From IMG/VR virus record IMGVR_UViG_3300047550_001096, positions 1 to 61,162 of that record: 61,162 nucleotides of DNA, one strand, 5' to 3'. The DNA comes from a virus. Position numbers and translations under genes: made by a program. Under the pieces are notes generated by a model. It was not told the origin of the DNA and did no database searches. It saw only the letters and a program-made list of their open reading frames with translations. Positions within the stretch are counted from its first letter, which is position 1; each line of letters begins with the position of its first letter. This document shows positions 1 to 6,762 of the stretch, in pieces.

Positions 1-1040
1 GTTTCTGCTTCACGATCTTTATTATGTATCATGTAGTAGTTATGATCCATTGAATAAGATAGAGCAGAATATTGGTTATGTAAACATTCTCCAAATTTAA
101 ATATATTTTCACCAACGGGGGTCATTGTTTTAAAACTAGTTCTTAGTTCAATAACATTGCCTCCTTTTTTCATATATAAACAATTAGCAATGCCTGAAGA
201 TGTTACAGATATTAAAGTTTTTACTTCTGTCATAAATTTTATTTGTTCTGCAATAGATTCAAAATCATTTTCTGGAATAACTATCTCAAAACCATTATCT
301 TTTAAAAACTCTTCAAGCATTGTTTCATTTACCATTCTTGGTTTCAATGGATCTTTAACTGGAAAATTAGAATGATCTGGATTTGATTGCCAATAGTTTA
401 TTACGTTTTTATCCTTTTCAGATCTTCCAATATACACTTTTCTAAATGGTTCAATGTCGCTTCCGTAATTATCTTGTATAAATTGATTAAAGTCAAGCAA
501 AGAATTTTCAGTTTGTTTAAGCTGAGAAGAATAATCTTGATATAAAATAAAGTTATTTACTAAAACATAATCATAATTATTTGAATCAATAATCTTATAA
601 TCAATGTTATTTAAATTAAAGAATTTTTCATAAAGATTAACAAAGCTGTTCATTCCATATCTATTTATATTAGCAATATCCAACACCAATTGAACATCTT
701 TATTTGACAATAAATGCTGAATTCTATAAAAACAAATAAAAGAATCAGTAACTACATGAAACATTCCTAAACCAACGGCCATAACTATTTTTTTCTTATC
801 TGATCTTATGTCTATTCCAACTTTGTTTGGTGGAATTTCGCAAGGTCGTTCACATTTATGTTCAGTTGGATTACTATAACCAGAGCAATTCCCAATTACT
901 TGATTGATATGATCATGTCTATAAAAATGTCCAAAGTCTTGAAACAATAAAGCTATATCTTGATCACTAAAATCTTTATCAGTTAAAGTTTCATATTTGT
1001 CATCAGGAAACTCTGTATATAGATCAGTGATCGTAAACAT
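1..1040 (-). CDS. Glycosyltransferase family 61 (DUF563) protein, 3' part outside window
   Basis: The frame opens at the ATG at 1038-1040 and has no stop down to the left edge, so about 346 codons of a longer gene are visible. Around residue 200 there is a VYIGRS segment, followed by an RMVNE motif, a FLKDNGFEIV segment and, near residues 275-300, SSGIANCLYMKKGG then VIELR. This order is characteristic of GT61/DUF563 enzymes, which transfer xylose, GlcNAc or related sugars onto glycans. The substrate cannot be told. Its ATG overlaps the stop codon of the upstream gene by one base (TAATG), so the two are translationally coupled. Together with the plus-strand glycan genes at 53773-55989 it suggests the phage modifies a polysaccharide, either on the host surface or on its own virion (inference). 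Confidence 0.8.
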   Translation of the reverse strand, partial: MFTITDLYTEFPDDKYETLTDKDFSDQDIALLFQDFGHFYRHDHINQVIGNCSGYSNPTEHKCERPCEIPPNKVGIDIRSDKKKIVMAVGLGMFHVVTDSFICFYRIQHLLSNKDVQLVLDIANINRYGMNSFVNLYEKFFNLNNIDYKIIDSNNYDYVLVNNFILYQDYSSQLKQTENSLLDFNQFIQDNYGSDIEPFRKVYIGRSEKDKNVINYWQSNPDHSNFPVKDPLKPRMVNETMLEEFLKDNGFEIVIPENDFESIAEQIKFMTEVKTLISVTSSGIANCLYMKKGGNVIELRTSFKTMTPVGENIFKFGECLHNQYSALSYSMDHNYYMIHNKDREAE

Positions 1041-1291
1041 TAGTTATGACTTCCAACTAATCTATTTTCAATTAGACGATCTCTTTCATCAACTATTTCA
1101 AGCATAAAGGCCATCATTTTAGTATAAGAGTCTGGATTATTCATAATTTTTTCATAATGGTGTCCACAAAACATTAGTTCTCCTGTAGATCCTTTTACTA
1201 ATACATAGGCCTGAGCACTACACCTATCACATCTATCAACTGCTTTTAAAATATACTCTTTAGGACTACTTTCTTCAAGTGTAGTATTCAT
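1040..1291 (-). CDS. DUF7455-type small metal-binding protein
   Basis: This 83-residue protein has the core of a small family common in actinobacteria and their phages: AVDRCDRCSAQAYVLV, a short turn, then FCGHHYEKI. The CxxC pair (residues 21 and 24) and the C-x-HH cluster look like a single zinc site. The molecular function is unknown. No Shine-Dalgarno sequence is present. A TATAAT box at 1298-1303 lies six bases before the ATG, so the mRNA should begin at the start codon. The gene ends in a TAATG overlap with the glycosyltransferase. Confidence 0.8.
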   Translation of the reverse strand: MNTTLEESSPKEYILKAVDRCDRCSAQAYVLVKGSTGELMFCGHHYEKIMNNPDSYTKMMAFMLEIVDERDRLIENRLVGSHN

Positions 1292-1297
1292 ATCTTA

Positions 1298-1303
1298 ATT
1301 ATA
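1298..1303 (-). promoter_or_regulatory. -10 box of a leaderless promoter for the DUF7455 gene
   Basis: On the minus strand TATAAT is followed by TAAGAT and then ATG. The six-base gap places the transcription start on or next to the start codon, the layout of leaderless actinobacterial genes. The box abuts the stop codon of the upstream FmdB-like gene (1305-1307). No good -35 was seen. Confidence 0.6.
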
Positions 1304-1304
1304 T

Positions 1305-1478
1305 CTACTTTCTGTTGTCTGTTGAATAAAAACCACTACCCTTAAATTGTACACCAAATGATCCCCATTGTCTAATCATGTTTGTGTTACAACATGTTGG
1401 CTCTCTATCTTCTCCAAATCCCCTTTCAAATTCTATTTGTGTAGAACATATGCCACACTTATAGTCATATTTTGGCAT
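1305..1478 (-). CDS. FmdB-family zinc ribbon protein
   Basis: A 57-residue gene read directly from the sequence; ATG at 1476-1478, TAG at 1305-1307. It begins MPKYDYKCGIC, continues with an acidic stretch and PTCC, and ends with GVQFKGSGFYSTDNRK. This is the layout of FmdB-type regulatory zinc ribbons (CxxC near the N-terminus, second Cys pair in the middle, a G-x-QFKGSGFYxTD tail). In phages the role is unknown; DNA or RNA binding through the zinc ribbon is a guess. Its start overlaps the endolysin stop by one base (TAATG), so it is co-translated with the endolysin. Confidence 0.85.
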   Translation of the reverse strand: MPKYDYKCGICSTQIEFERGFGEDREPTCCNTNMIRQWGSFGVQFKGSGFYSTDNRK

Positions 1479-2077
1479 TATTTAACCTGTTGTGTTTTTC
1501 CAGCGCCACCTGCAGTTTTCTTTTTAGATGACTTTTTTTCATATGCTGTTTTTGCTGCATCTGCAGTTTTATATACAGCGCCATAGTTTGGTCTGCCCCA
1601 TCCAACAACTGCATTTACTAATCCTTTTCCATTCTTTTTCTCATATGCACGAGTTTTACGAAGAACCATTCCGCCATTTCTTTGATCACCTTTAGGACCA
1701 GATGTGTTTCCTTCAATTGTATCTATTGTTCCATCGCCATTATTTTTTACTACAATTCCTACATGGGATATTCTTGCTACCCCGTCATCTGGAAAATCAA
1801 AGTAAACTATGTCCCCTGGAATTGGATCATCTTTTCTGGCATCAAACCAACGCCCCATTTTTTTAAACGCCTGTGCACCAGCAACTGTAGATACAGTGTT
1901 TGGTATCTTTACTCCAGCCTGGTTAGCACACCACATAACAAAGCTACCACACCATGGTTGAAAATTTACGCCAGTAAACTTTCCATATTTTGTTTCATTA
2001 TCTTTAGGACCTTCAATAGTTCCTACTTCTTTTTTTGCAACTTCAATTAATAAAGCTGCAGTATTTTTTCCTGCCAT
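1478..2077 (-). CDS. CHAP-domain endolysin (peptidoglycan amidase/endopeptidase)
   Basis: A 199-residue cell-wall hydrolase of the CHAP family. The catalytic set is visible: Cys43 in PWCGSFV, His105 in ISHVGIV, and Glu122/Asn124 in TIEGNT. The C-terminus (about 165-199) is Lys/Ala/Gly-rich, perhaps wall-binding. No signal peptide is seen, so release would need a holin, and none was identified. The start at 2075-2077 is chosen because it follows AAAGGAG at six bases. An in-frame ATG at 2093-2095 lies almost on the expected transcription start and has no ribosome site. The gene is led by a TGCTATAAT promoter at 2100-2108. Confidence 0.88.
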   Translation of the reverse strand: MAGKNTAALLIEVAKKEVGTIEGPKDNETKYGKFTGVNFQPWCGSFVMWCANQAGVKIPNTVSTVAGAQAFKKMGRWFDARKDDPIPGDIVYFDFPDDGVARISHVGIVVKNNGDGTIDTIEGNTSGPKGDQRNGGMVLRKTRAYEKKNGKGLVNAVVGWGRPNYGAVYKTADAAKTAYEKKSSKKKTAGGAGKTQQVK

Positions 2078-2099
2078 AATATCTCCTTTAGACATATCA

Positions 2100-2108
2100 A
2101 TTATAGCA
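2100..2108 (-). promoter_or_regulatory. Extended -10 promoter for the endolysin
   Basis: TGCTATAAT on the minus strand, directly after the HNH gene's stop codon. Transcription would start near 2093-2095, giving a short leader that holds the AAAGGAG ribosome site of the endolysin. No convincing -35 is present, as expected for an extended -10 promoter. Confidence 0.6.
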
Positions 2109-2384
2109 TTAAGCTGTCTTTTTGCTTAATCTAAAATGTGTTCTTATTCTATGGCAATTTGCACATACAACTTCACATTTAGCAATCTCTTTTAATATTG
2201 CTTTCCAAGAAAATCCATCATGAATCATTCTTGAAACATTATACTTTTTATCTTTTAAATGATCAAAATCTAAAACAATATGATTTTTAATTCCGCAGTC
2301 CACACATCCACTTGCCTCTTTAATTTCTCTAAGGCGTTTTTTATATTGCTGCTTAGTCTTTTGTGCTAATTCTTTTTCAGTCAT
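2109..2384 (-). CDS. Small HNH-type nuclease-like protein
   Basis: A 91-residue protein with a basic N-terminal helix followed by CVDCGIKN, then LDFDHLKDKK, and CANCHRIRT. The two CxxC pairs and the D-H plus C-H residues match the compact HNH endonuclease fold with a structural zinc. It is free-standing between the heat-shock and endolysin genes. It could act in DNA packaging (HNH proteins often help terminases), as a homing-type nuclease, or against host DNA; nothing here decides. No ribosome site is seen; a TGATATAAT box at 2395-2403 would give a leader of only a few bases. Confidence 0.8.
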   Translation of the reverse strand: MTEKELAQKTKQQYKKRLREIKEASGCVDCGIKNHIVLDFDHLKDKKYNVSRMIHDGFSWKAILKEIAKCEVVCANCHRIRTHFRLSKKTA

Positions 2385-2394
2385 AGCAATTAAT

Positions 2395-2403
2395 ATTATA
2401 TCA
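2395..2403 (-). promoter_or_regulatory. Extended -10 promoter for the HNH gene
   Basis: TGATATAAT on the minus strand, ten bases before the ATG at 2382-2384. The predicted transcript starts about three bases upstream of the start codon, so it is close to leaderless. The upstream arm of the promoter runs into the long inverted repeat at 2417-2491. Confidence 0.55.
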
Positions 2404-2416
2404 AATAATTATTAAG

Positions 2417-2491
2417 CCCCGCATGGGAATTCAAGCACAATGGCCCGATTTATAAAATGGGTAACTAATCCATCCCAAGGCCCATGCGGGG
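2417..2491. repeat. 75-bp element bounded by a perfect 11-bp inverted repeat
   Basis: CCCCGCATGGG (2417-2427) and CCCATGCGGGG (2481-2491) are exact inverted copies, strikingly GC-rich for this genome. On the minus strand the 53-base interior can form a further seven-pair hairpin (CCCATTT with AAATcGGG). It lies between the hsp20 stop and the HNH promoter. A terminator for hsp20 is the simplest reading, since the minus-strand bases after the stem are T-rich (CTTAATAATTATTT). It lacks a clean T-run, so a structured RNA is also possible. Confidence 0.6.
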
Positions 2492-2508
2492 ACTTCTATT
2501 ATATCGCT

Positions 2509-2931
2509 TTACTTGATCTTAATAGTTTTAGGTTTCTTCTCTTCTGGAAGAATCCTATCTACATGAATGTGTAACATGCCATCTTTCATCTCAGCACCAG
2601 TTACTTCCATGTATTCTCCAAGAGCAAATGTACGAGTAAACTTACGAGTTGCAATACCCTTGTGGATAACTTTCTCTTCAGTTTCATCAGTTACAATTTC
2701 ACCCTTAACAATAAGAGTTCCATCTTCAACTTTAACCTCTACATCATCTTTAGAGAAACCAGCAACAGCAACTGATACACGATATGTATCATCATCAATT
2801 TTGACAATATCATAAGGTGGATATGATTGCTTTATTGCATGTGTGTGTATATTATTTAAACGCTCCAATTCACGATTGAAGCCAATAAAAAAAGGATCTT
2901 TGAAAAGATCCATAGCAAATGAACTTACCAT
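2509..2931 (-). CDS. Small heat-shock protein, Hsp20 family
   Basis: A chaperone of the alpha-crystallin type, 140 residues from the chosen start. The N-terminus MDLFKDPFFIGFNRELERL is the IbpA-like leader. The crystallin domain follows from about residue 35: YDIVKIDDDTYRVSVAVAGF, VEVKVEDGTLIVKGE, FTRTFAL, and MKDGMLHIHV. The C-terminal tail lacks a clear I-x-I motif other than IKIK. The start at 2931 has AAAAGGAG six bases upstream; an in-frame ATG at 2958 follows AAAGGGGG that is buried in a hairpin. Such proteins bind unfolded proteins, perhaps virion or host proteins during infection. It has its own promoter (2990-3018). Confidence 0.9.
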   Translation of the reverse strand: MVSSFAMDLFKDPFFIGFNRELERLNNIHTHAIKQSYPPYDIVKIDDDTYRVSVAVAGFSKDDVEVKVEDGTLIVKGEIVTDETEEKVIHKGIATRKFTRTFALGEYMEVTGAEMKDGMLHIHVDRILPEEKKPKTIKIK

Positions 2932-2959
2932 TTTATTCTCCTTTTCAGCGAGTTTCATT

Positions 2960-2986
2960 TATGTACCCCCTTTTGGCAGGTACATA
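2960..2986 (-). promoter_or_regulatory. 5' leader hairpin of the hsp20 mRNA
   Basis: On the minus strand TATGTACC pairs perfectly with GGTACATA, and the stem can extend through CC/GG around an AAAA loop. The predicted transcription start (about 2983-2985) falls in the first arm, so the hairpin would form the very 5' end of the mRNA. It hides the AAAGGGGG ribosome site of the upstream ATG (2958) but leaves AAGGAG of the 2931 start free. Thermosensor, mRNA stabiliser or start selector are all possible. Confidence 0.5.
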
Positions 2987-2989
2987 TTT

Positions 2990-3018
2990 ATTATAGCATA
3001 TAGCTATGCAAGTTTCAA
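2990..3018 (-). promoter_or_regulatory. Promoter for hsp20 (TTGAAA-N17-TGCTATAAT type)
   Basis: The -35 TTGAAA is at 3013-3018 and the -10 TATAAT at 2990-2995, 17 bases apart, with TGC just before the -10. It lies over the last codons of the upstream 66-residue gene. Vegetative sigma factor recognition is expected. Confidence 0.75.
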
Positions 3019-3204
3019 CTTAACACATACCATGCATGGATCTCCACCATCTTCCCATGCCTGAGACTCTTCCTCAGTCATGTATGGGTCTCCATCATGG
3101 GTGCTGCAAAATGGCTCAGTGACCCAACCACGATCAATCCCATTTTGAAGCCATATTTCAAATTCTTTTACTTCTGTATCAATTCTAAATTCTTCATCAA
3201 ACAT
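3004..3204 (-). CDS. Conserved phage hypothetical protein (66 aa)
   Basis: A short acidic protein with a GWVTEPFCSTHDGDPYMTEEE segment split around Cys and His, followed by WEDGGDPCMVCVKL. The pattern resembles small proteins seen in many actinobacteriophages, whose function is unknown. The spaced Cys/His residues (C-x2-H and later C-x2-C) could bind a metal. It is read between the Ntn hydrolase and hsp20 genes, most likely from the promoter at 3763-3791. Confidence 0.65.
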   Translation of the reverse strand: MFDEEFRIDTEVKEFEIWLQNGIDRGWVTEPFCSTHDGDPYMTEEESQAWEDGGDPCMVCVKLKLA

Positions 3205-3219
3205 ATTAAAATTATACCT

Positions 3220-3741
3220 TTATTTGCTCAAAAAGTCAATAGGATACAAACAATGTGGGCTATATAAAATAGCAGCATCTAAAGCTGAAATCAGCCTACG
3301 CTTTGGATCTTTATAGTTTTGGGTAGCATGTAAAGAACCCATTGCGTAGGCCGATCCAGAACCTATGGCAGCAAAATTTGTGTCATAGGAAATCATTGTT
3401 AAATTGACTGATTCGTGTTCATACATTCTGCCTTTAACACATATCAATAATGTTAAATCAGAATCTTTTTCTGCTGGCATACCCCATTTTTCATAAAACT
3501 TTTTAATTTCTTCAAGGAATTTACCACGCATAAATTTATCAATATTGCCCTCTGGCTTTGGGGGTATAAAATTATTTTGAATTATCTGACCTTCAAGAGT
3601 TCCACAATATCCAAATAAATAGTCTCCAGATTTCCATATTTTTGGAATATCTGATTTCATTTGTTGTGATTCATCTACAACGGCTCTTTCACCAGCCATA
3701 TAAGCTTTACCGTCTTTTATTATTGCAGCAATACAAGTCAT
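3220..3741 (-). CDS. Proteasome beta/HslV-like Ntn hydrolase
   Basis: 173 residues starting MTCIAAIIKDGKAYMAGER. After removal of Met1, Thr1 would be the N-terminal nucleophile. In that numbering AG-Glu falls at 16-17 and Lys at 33, exactly where HslV has Asp17 and Lys33. GSGSAYAMGSL (about 127-137) matches the conserved Gly-Ser-Gly turn of the fold. The likely role is a small threonine protease working on phage or host proteins; whether it assembles into rings or needs an ATPase is unknown. No unfoldase was recognised nearby. A near-consensus promoter (3763-3791) drives it, and the ribosome site is AAAGGGG. Confidence 0.8.
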   Translation of the reverse strand: MTCIAAIIKDGKAYMAGERAVVDESQQMKSDIPKIWKSGDYLFGYCGTLEGQIIQNNFIPPKPEGNIDKFMRGKFLEEIKKFYEKWGMPAEKDSDLTLLICVKGRMYEHESVNLTMISYDTNFAAIGSGSAYAMGSLHATQNYKDPKRRLISALDAAILYSPHCLYPIDFLSK

Positions 3742-3762
3742 GCTTACCCCTTTGACTTATAT

Positions 3763-3791
3763 AGTATACCGTAAGATTTAGTGTCTGTCAA
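3763..3791 (-). promoter_or_regulatory. Strong vegetative promoter for the Ntn hydrolase gene
   Basis: TTGACA (3786-3791) and TATACT (3763-3768) are separated by exactly 17 bases, the best sigma-70-type match noticed in the window. Transcription should start near 3756, a short distance before the ATG at 3739-3741. The -35 overlaps the T-rich tail of the terminator at 3800-3821. Confidence 0.8.
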
Positions 3792-3799
3792 AAGAGAAA

Positions 3800-3821
3800 G
3801 GGAGCAGATTTCTCCGCTCCC
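3800..3821 (-). terminator. Rho-independent terminator after the secreted protein gene
   Basis: Minus strand: GGGAGC-type stem (3816-3821 with 3800-3805), then TTTCTCTTTT. It follows the stop codon at 3841-3843 by about twenty bases, after a weaker AT-rich hairpin at 3823-3839. It separates terminase-side transcription from the next promoter. Confidence 0.75.
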
Positions 3822-3840
3822 CATCTCATATATTGAGATT

Positions 3841-4959
3841 TTATGCTACAGGCTTGAACTTATATTTCTTAGCCATAACATTATATTTCTTCTTCAAGGC
3901 AATTAGAGCCTTATTAAGAGAATCAATTTGTGCAGTCAGGCTAGCCATGGCAACCTTAGCATCTGCTAGAGCCTTCTCAGAGTCAGCAAGAGCCTTATCT
4001 GAGGCAACCTTAGCAACTACGGCTTCTGCCTTTAGCTTGGCAATTTCTGCGTTAGCTACTACAAGATCAGAAGCAGCCTTTGCAGCAGCAGTATCAGCAG
4101 CAACCTTATCAGCAGCACGTGCAGCCTTTTCAGCAGCAAGTGCATCTTGTGCAGCCTTCAGTTCTGCCAAGAGATCACGAACTGCAACAGTCTTAATTAC
4201 AAGACCTACAGGCGATGTAAGACCAAGATATGCTGGAGCTACAGTTGCAGTAGCAACTAGCGTAACTGTTCCAGATGCTGGAATTACAATGTCAGTTGAC
4301 TTAGTTCCAATAACTGTTGTAGCAGTTGTTGAACTATCAGTAGTCAATGCAGTTGATGTTGATGTAGTTGTAATAACTTGTAGGTTAATAACAGATCCAC
4401 CCTTTGGATTTCCAAATACGTCAAATCCTGCTACTGTTACCTTTTCATTGGTTCCTGCAGCAGCAGTTGCTGGAGCAGTCAAAGTAATTGAGTTAAGGGC
4501 ACCTGCGGTAGCCTTAAAATAATATGTTGTTGTATTACCAGCAATAGAAACAGATACAGAACCATCAGTTGCTAGAGTTGTAAATACATAAAAATCAAGA
4601 GTTGTTCCTGTACCAGTATTTAGCGAAAGTGATGAAGAACCACTTGAAGCAGTTACTGGAACAGTTGATGTGGCAAGTGCTGAAACAATACGACCATTTG
4701 TTGCTGTAGCTGTTGCTACTGTATTGTTAAGCAAACCACTAATAGAAATTTGCAAAGCATCAGCAGAGTCTACACTGTTATCTGCTGGTACTGGCAATGA
4801 GGCTGGATTAGCAGCCGTTAGCCCTACGCCTGCACCAAGAGATGATCCGCCAACCTTTAGAGTTGCGGTTCCACTTGTTGCATTGGCAGGAATTACTGTC
4901 AATGTGCCCAATGTCATGGTTGCAACCACAGCAAGAGCTACCTTCTTAAATGAATTCAT
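3841..4959 (-). CDS. Secreted Ala/Thr-rich protein with C-terminal coiled coil
   Basis: 372 residues from the ATG at 4957-4959, which follows AAGGAG by five to six bases; an in-frame ATG eight codons upstream lacks such a site. The N-terminus is a signal peptide (MNSFKKVALAVVATMTLG, likely cleavage after ANA near residue 27). Residues about 28-240 are Ser/Thr/Ala/Val-rich, with an Ig-like segment resembling bacterial invasin repeats (VTVAGFDVFGNPKGGSV). Residues about 255-350 form a long Ala/Lys/Glu/Asp coiled coil, ending in a basic tail. It resembles secreted or surface proteins of actinobacterial hosts and may have been acquired from one. Possible roles are host envelope modification, superinfection exclusion or lysis; none is proven. 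Confidence 0.75.
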   Translation of the reverse strand: MNSFKKVALAVVATMTLGTLTVIPANATSGTATLKVGGSSLGAGVGLTAANPASLPVPADNSVDSADALQISISGLLNNTVATATATNGRIVSALATSTVPVTASSGSSSLSLNTGTGTTLDFYVFTTLATDGSVSVSIAGNTTTYYFKATAGALNSITLTAPATAAAGTNEKVTVAGFDVFGNPKGGSVINLQVITTTSTSTALTTDSSTTATTVIGTKSTDIVIPASGTVTLVATATVAPAYLGLTSPVGLVIKTVAVRDLLAELKAAQDALAAEKAARAADKVAADTAAAKAASDLVVANAEIAKLKAEAVVAKVASDKALADSEKALADAKVAMASLTAQIDSLNKALIALKKKYNVMAKKYKFKPVA

Positions 4960-4986
4960 TTTTCTCCTTGTTTGTATATTCATTAT

Positions 4987-6762
4987 TTATATTAATTTAT
5001 ATTCCCCAAGATATTCCTGAACATCGTCAGGAATTTTCTTAGAATCTAATTCTACCATAGCCCTTTGCTTTTCTGCAAGTCGGCTAGCAGAACTCCAAGT
5101 ATGAACGTCTATTTCTATATTAGAATCTCTACTTGTATGTGATATTGCTCCGAATACCGCCCCACAAACGGCATCTGCTAAGTCCTTAGATTTTTTACGT
5201 GGATGATCTACCCTTTTACCATTGTCTGTTATTTTTAATTCTGACATTTCTTCTAGTAAAAGAGGAATCATAGGTATAGCAATTCTTTCTTCATATATCA
5301 TCATTGCTAAATCTTCATAATGTTTTTTAGCAACTGATACGGTATCTGTTCTTATTCCTACCGCCTTTAATTCCTGCTGAATATCAAAGGACTGCCAGCG
5401 GTCAAATGTAACCATACCAATATTGAAACCTTCTCTACGAAGATTAATAATCCAGTTTTTAACTTCAGATAGATTTACTGGACCCTCTACCTTTGGCTCC
5501 CACCAAACAACTGCATCCACAACAACTATAGGAGCAACCTGGTTATAATCTTTAATTACCTGAACATTTACCCATCTTTCAACATGTGCAATTGAAACAG
5601 CACACTTGTCATGTTTTTGTGCAAGGTCAGCGTGGATATAGTAAACTTTTTCTGGATCTGGTTTAAAAGCTGGATCAAATCTTTTATGATTATCAATAGG
5701 GTTCCTAAGAGTCATACATTTTTCTAATTTTTCTTTTTGTTTAAAAAAAGCATCTGAAGAATATGTTGGGGTACATAAGAAACGCATCATTGCATCACCC
5801 ATATCATTTAAAAATGCAATTTTAAAATCATCAATCTTTCTAGTAGGATTTACTTCCCATGTAGGTCTTTTTAGTGCAAACATTTTAGGATATTTATATG
5901 AATTAATATGGTCTTCTTCCCATACTATTTCAAACTCATTATCTGGACCCTCTGGCAATTCTTCATTAATAATAAACTTATGTCGTCTTTCTATTACTTC
6001 TTTATCCATGATTACTTCTTCATACCGTTTTGAAATGAAGTCACCATTATAGCGAGGAAATGATAGTAAAACTATTTTGCCAAGATCTGGAAAACGAGAA
6101 TCTACAGTGCCACGAAACGCTTTATATATGTTATCTGCAGTCTTGCCTTGATCATTTCCTGTTCCCACCTCTGTAGCAAATCCAGAAATTTCATCAAGCA
6201 CTGCCATAAATAAGTTAAGACCCTCATGAGATTCTCGTTCTGAATGACCAGAATATACAGTAATTGATTTATTAAAACCAATAGAGTTTACTTTTGGATC
6301 ATATTTACCTGCAAACCATGGAGATTTTTCAATCTTTGTTTTAAATCCTTTAAAGAAAACATTTTTTGCTTGTTCTGCGTTAATAGCTACGTTAATAATA
6401 TCAATAGCATCTCCAGATGGTTTACCATAATATCTAGCAGGATCTTTTAAACAAAGCAGTTTATAAACAACATATGCACAAGCTACTGTTGATGTAAAAT
6501 CTTTTCCGCTGCCTTTTCCAAGCTGTAAGATAATTTCATTTTTTGTATATTTAGTATAATGTCTTTCTCCAGACTCTGTGCCCATGAACATTTGTAAATC
6601 TTCTTTGCGATAAATCTGACTCATAGCTTCAACAATGTCATACTGTATATTAGACAGTGGTGGCTGTCCTAAATAGTCTGGAGACTCAACAAATGTTTTT
6701 ACATCTACTGGATTCTCTTCAAATGGATTATCCTGAAGTGCTTCAAGAAAATCATTGAACAT
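4987..6762 (-). CDS. terL: Terminase large subunit
   Basis: The DNA-packaging motor, 591 residues from the ATG at 6760-6762 (an in-frame TTG at 6771 is possible, after GAGG). The ATPase part has a Walker A (GKGSGKD, about residue 83) and Walker B followed by the catalytic Glu (AVLDEISGF, about 190). The nuclease part begins near YYIHADLAQKHDKCAV (about 375) and ends with DLADAVCGAVFGA, giving the metal-binding acidic residues of the RNase H fold. It overlaps the small subunit gene by a few bases. It lies far from the portal gene (45859-47505), unlike the usual terminase-portal-capsid order. Confidence 0.93.
   Translation of the reverse strand: MFNDFLEALQDNPFEENPVDVKTFVESPDYLGQPPLSNIQYDIVEAMSQIYRKEDLQMFMGTESGERHYTKYTKNEIILQLGKGSGKDFTSTVACAYVVYKLLCLKDPARYYGKPSGDAIDIINVAINAEQAKNVFFKGFKTKIEKSPWFAGKYDPKVNSIGFNKSITVYSGHSERESHEGLNLFMAVLDEISGFATEVGTGNDQGKTADNIYKAFRGTVDSRFPDLGKIVLLSFPRYNGDFISKRYEEVIMDKEVIERRHKFIINEELPEGPDNEFEIVWEEDHINSYKYPKMFALKRPTWEVNPTRKIDDFKIAFLNDMGDAMMRFLCTPTYSSDAFFKQKEKLEKCMTLRNPIDNHKRFDPAFKPDPEKVYYIHADLAQKHDKCAVSIAHVERWVNVQVIKDYNQVAPIVVVDAVVWWEPKVEGPVNLSEVKNWIINLRREGFNIGMVTFDRWQSFDIQQELKAVGIRTDTVSVAKKHYEDLAMMIYEERIAIPMIPLLLEEMSELKITDNGKRVDHPRKKSKDLADAVCGAVFGAISHTSRDSNIEIDVHTWSSASRLAEKQRAMVELDSKKIPDDVQEYLGEYKLI

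Noticed and set aside
2093-2095. Upstream ATG as endolysin start
   Set aside because: It lies on the expected transcription start and has no ribosome site; the ATG at 2077 follows AAAGGAG. Leaderless use is unlikely, as only four bases separate it from the -10.
2417-2491. tRNA gene on either strand
   Set aside because: The end stem and 75-base length fit, but no D, anticodon or T arm with the conserved TTCRA loop can be formed.
3833-4522. 229-codon plus-strand open frame
   Set aside because: It is antisense to the secreted Ala-rich gene, whose codon bias creates long open antisense frames; it has no ribosome site or protein motif.
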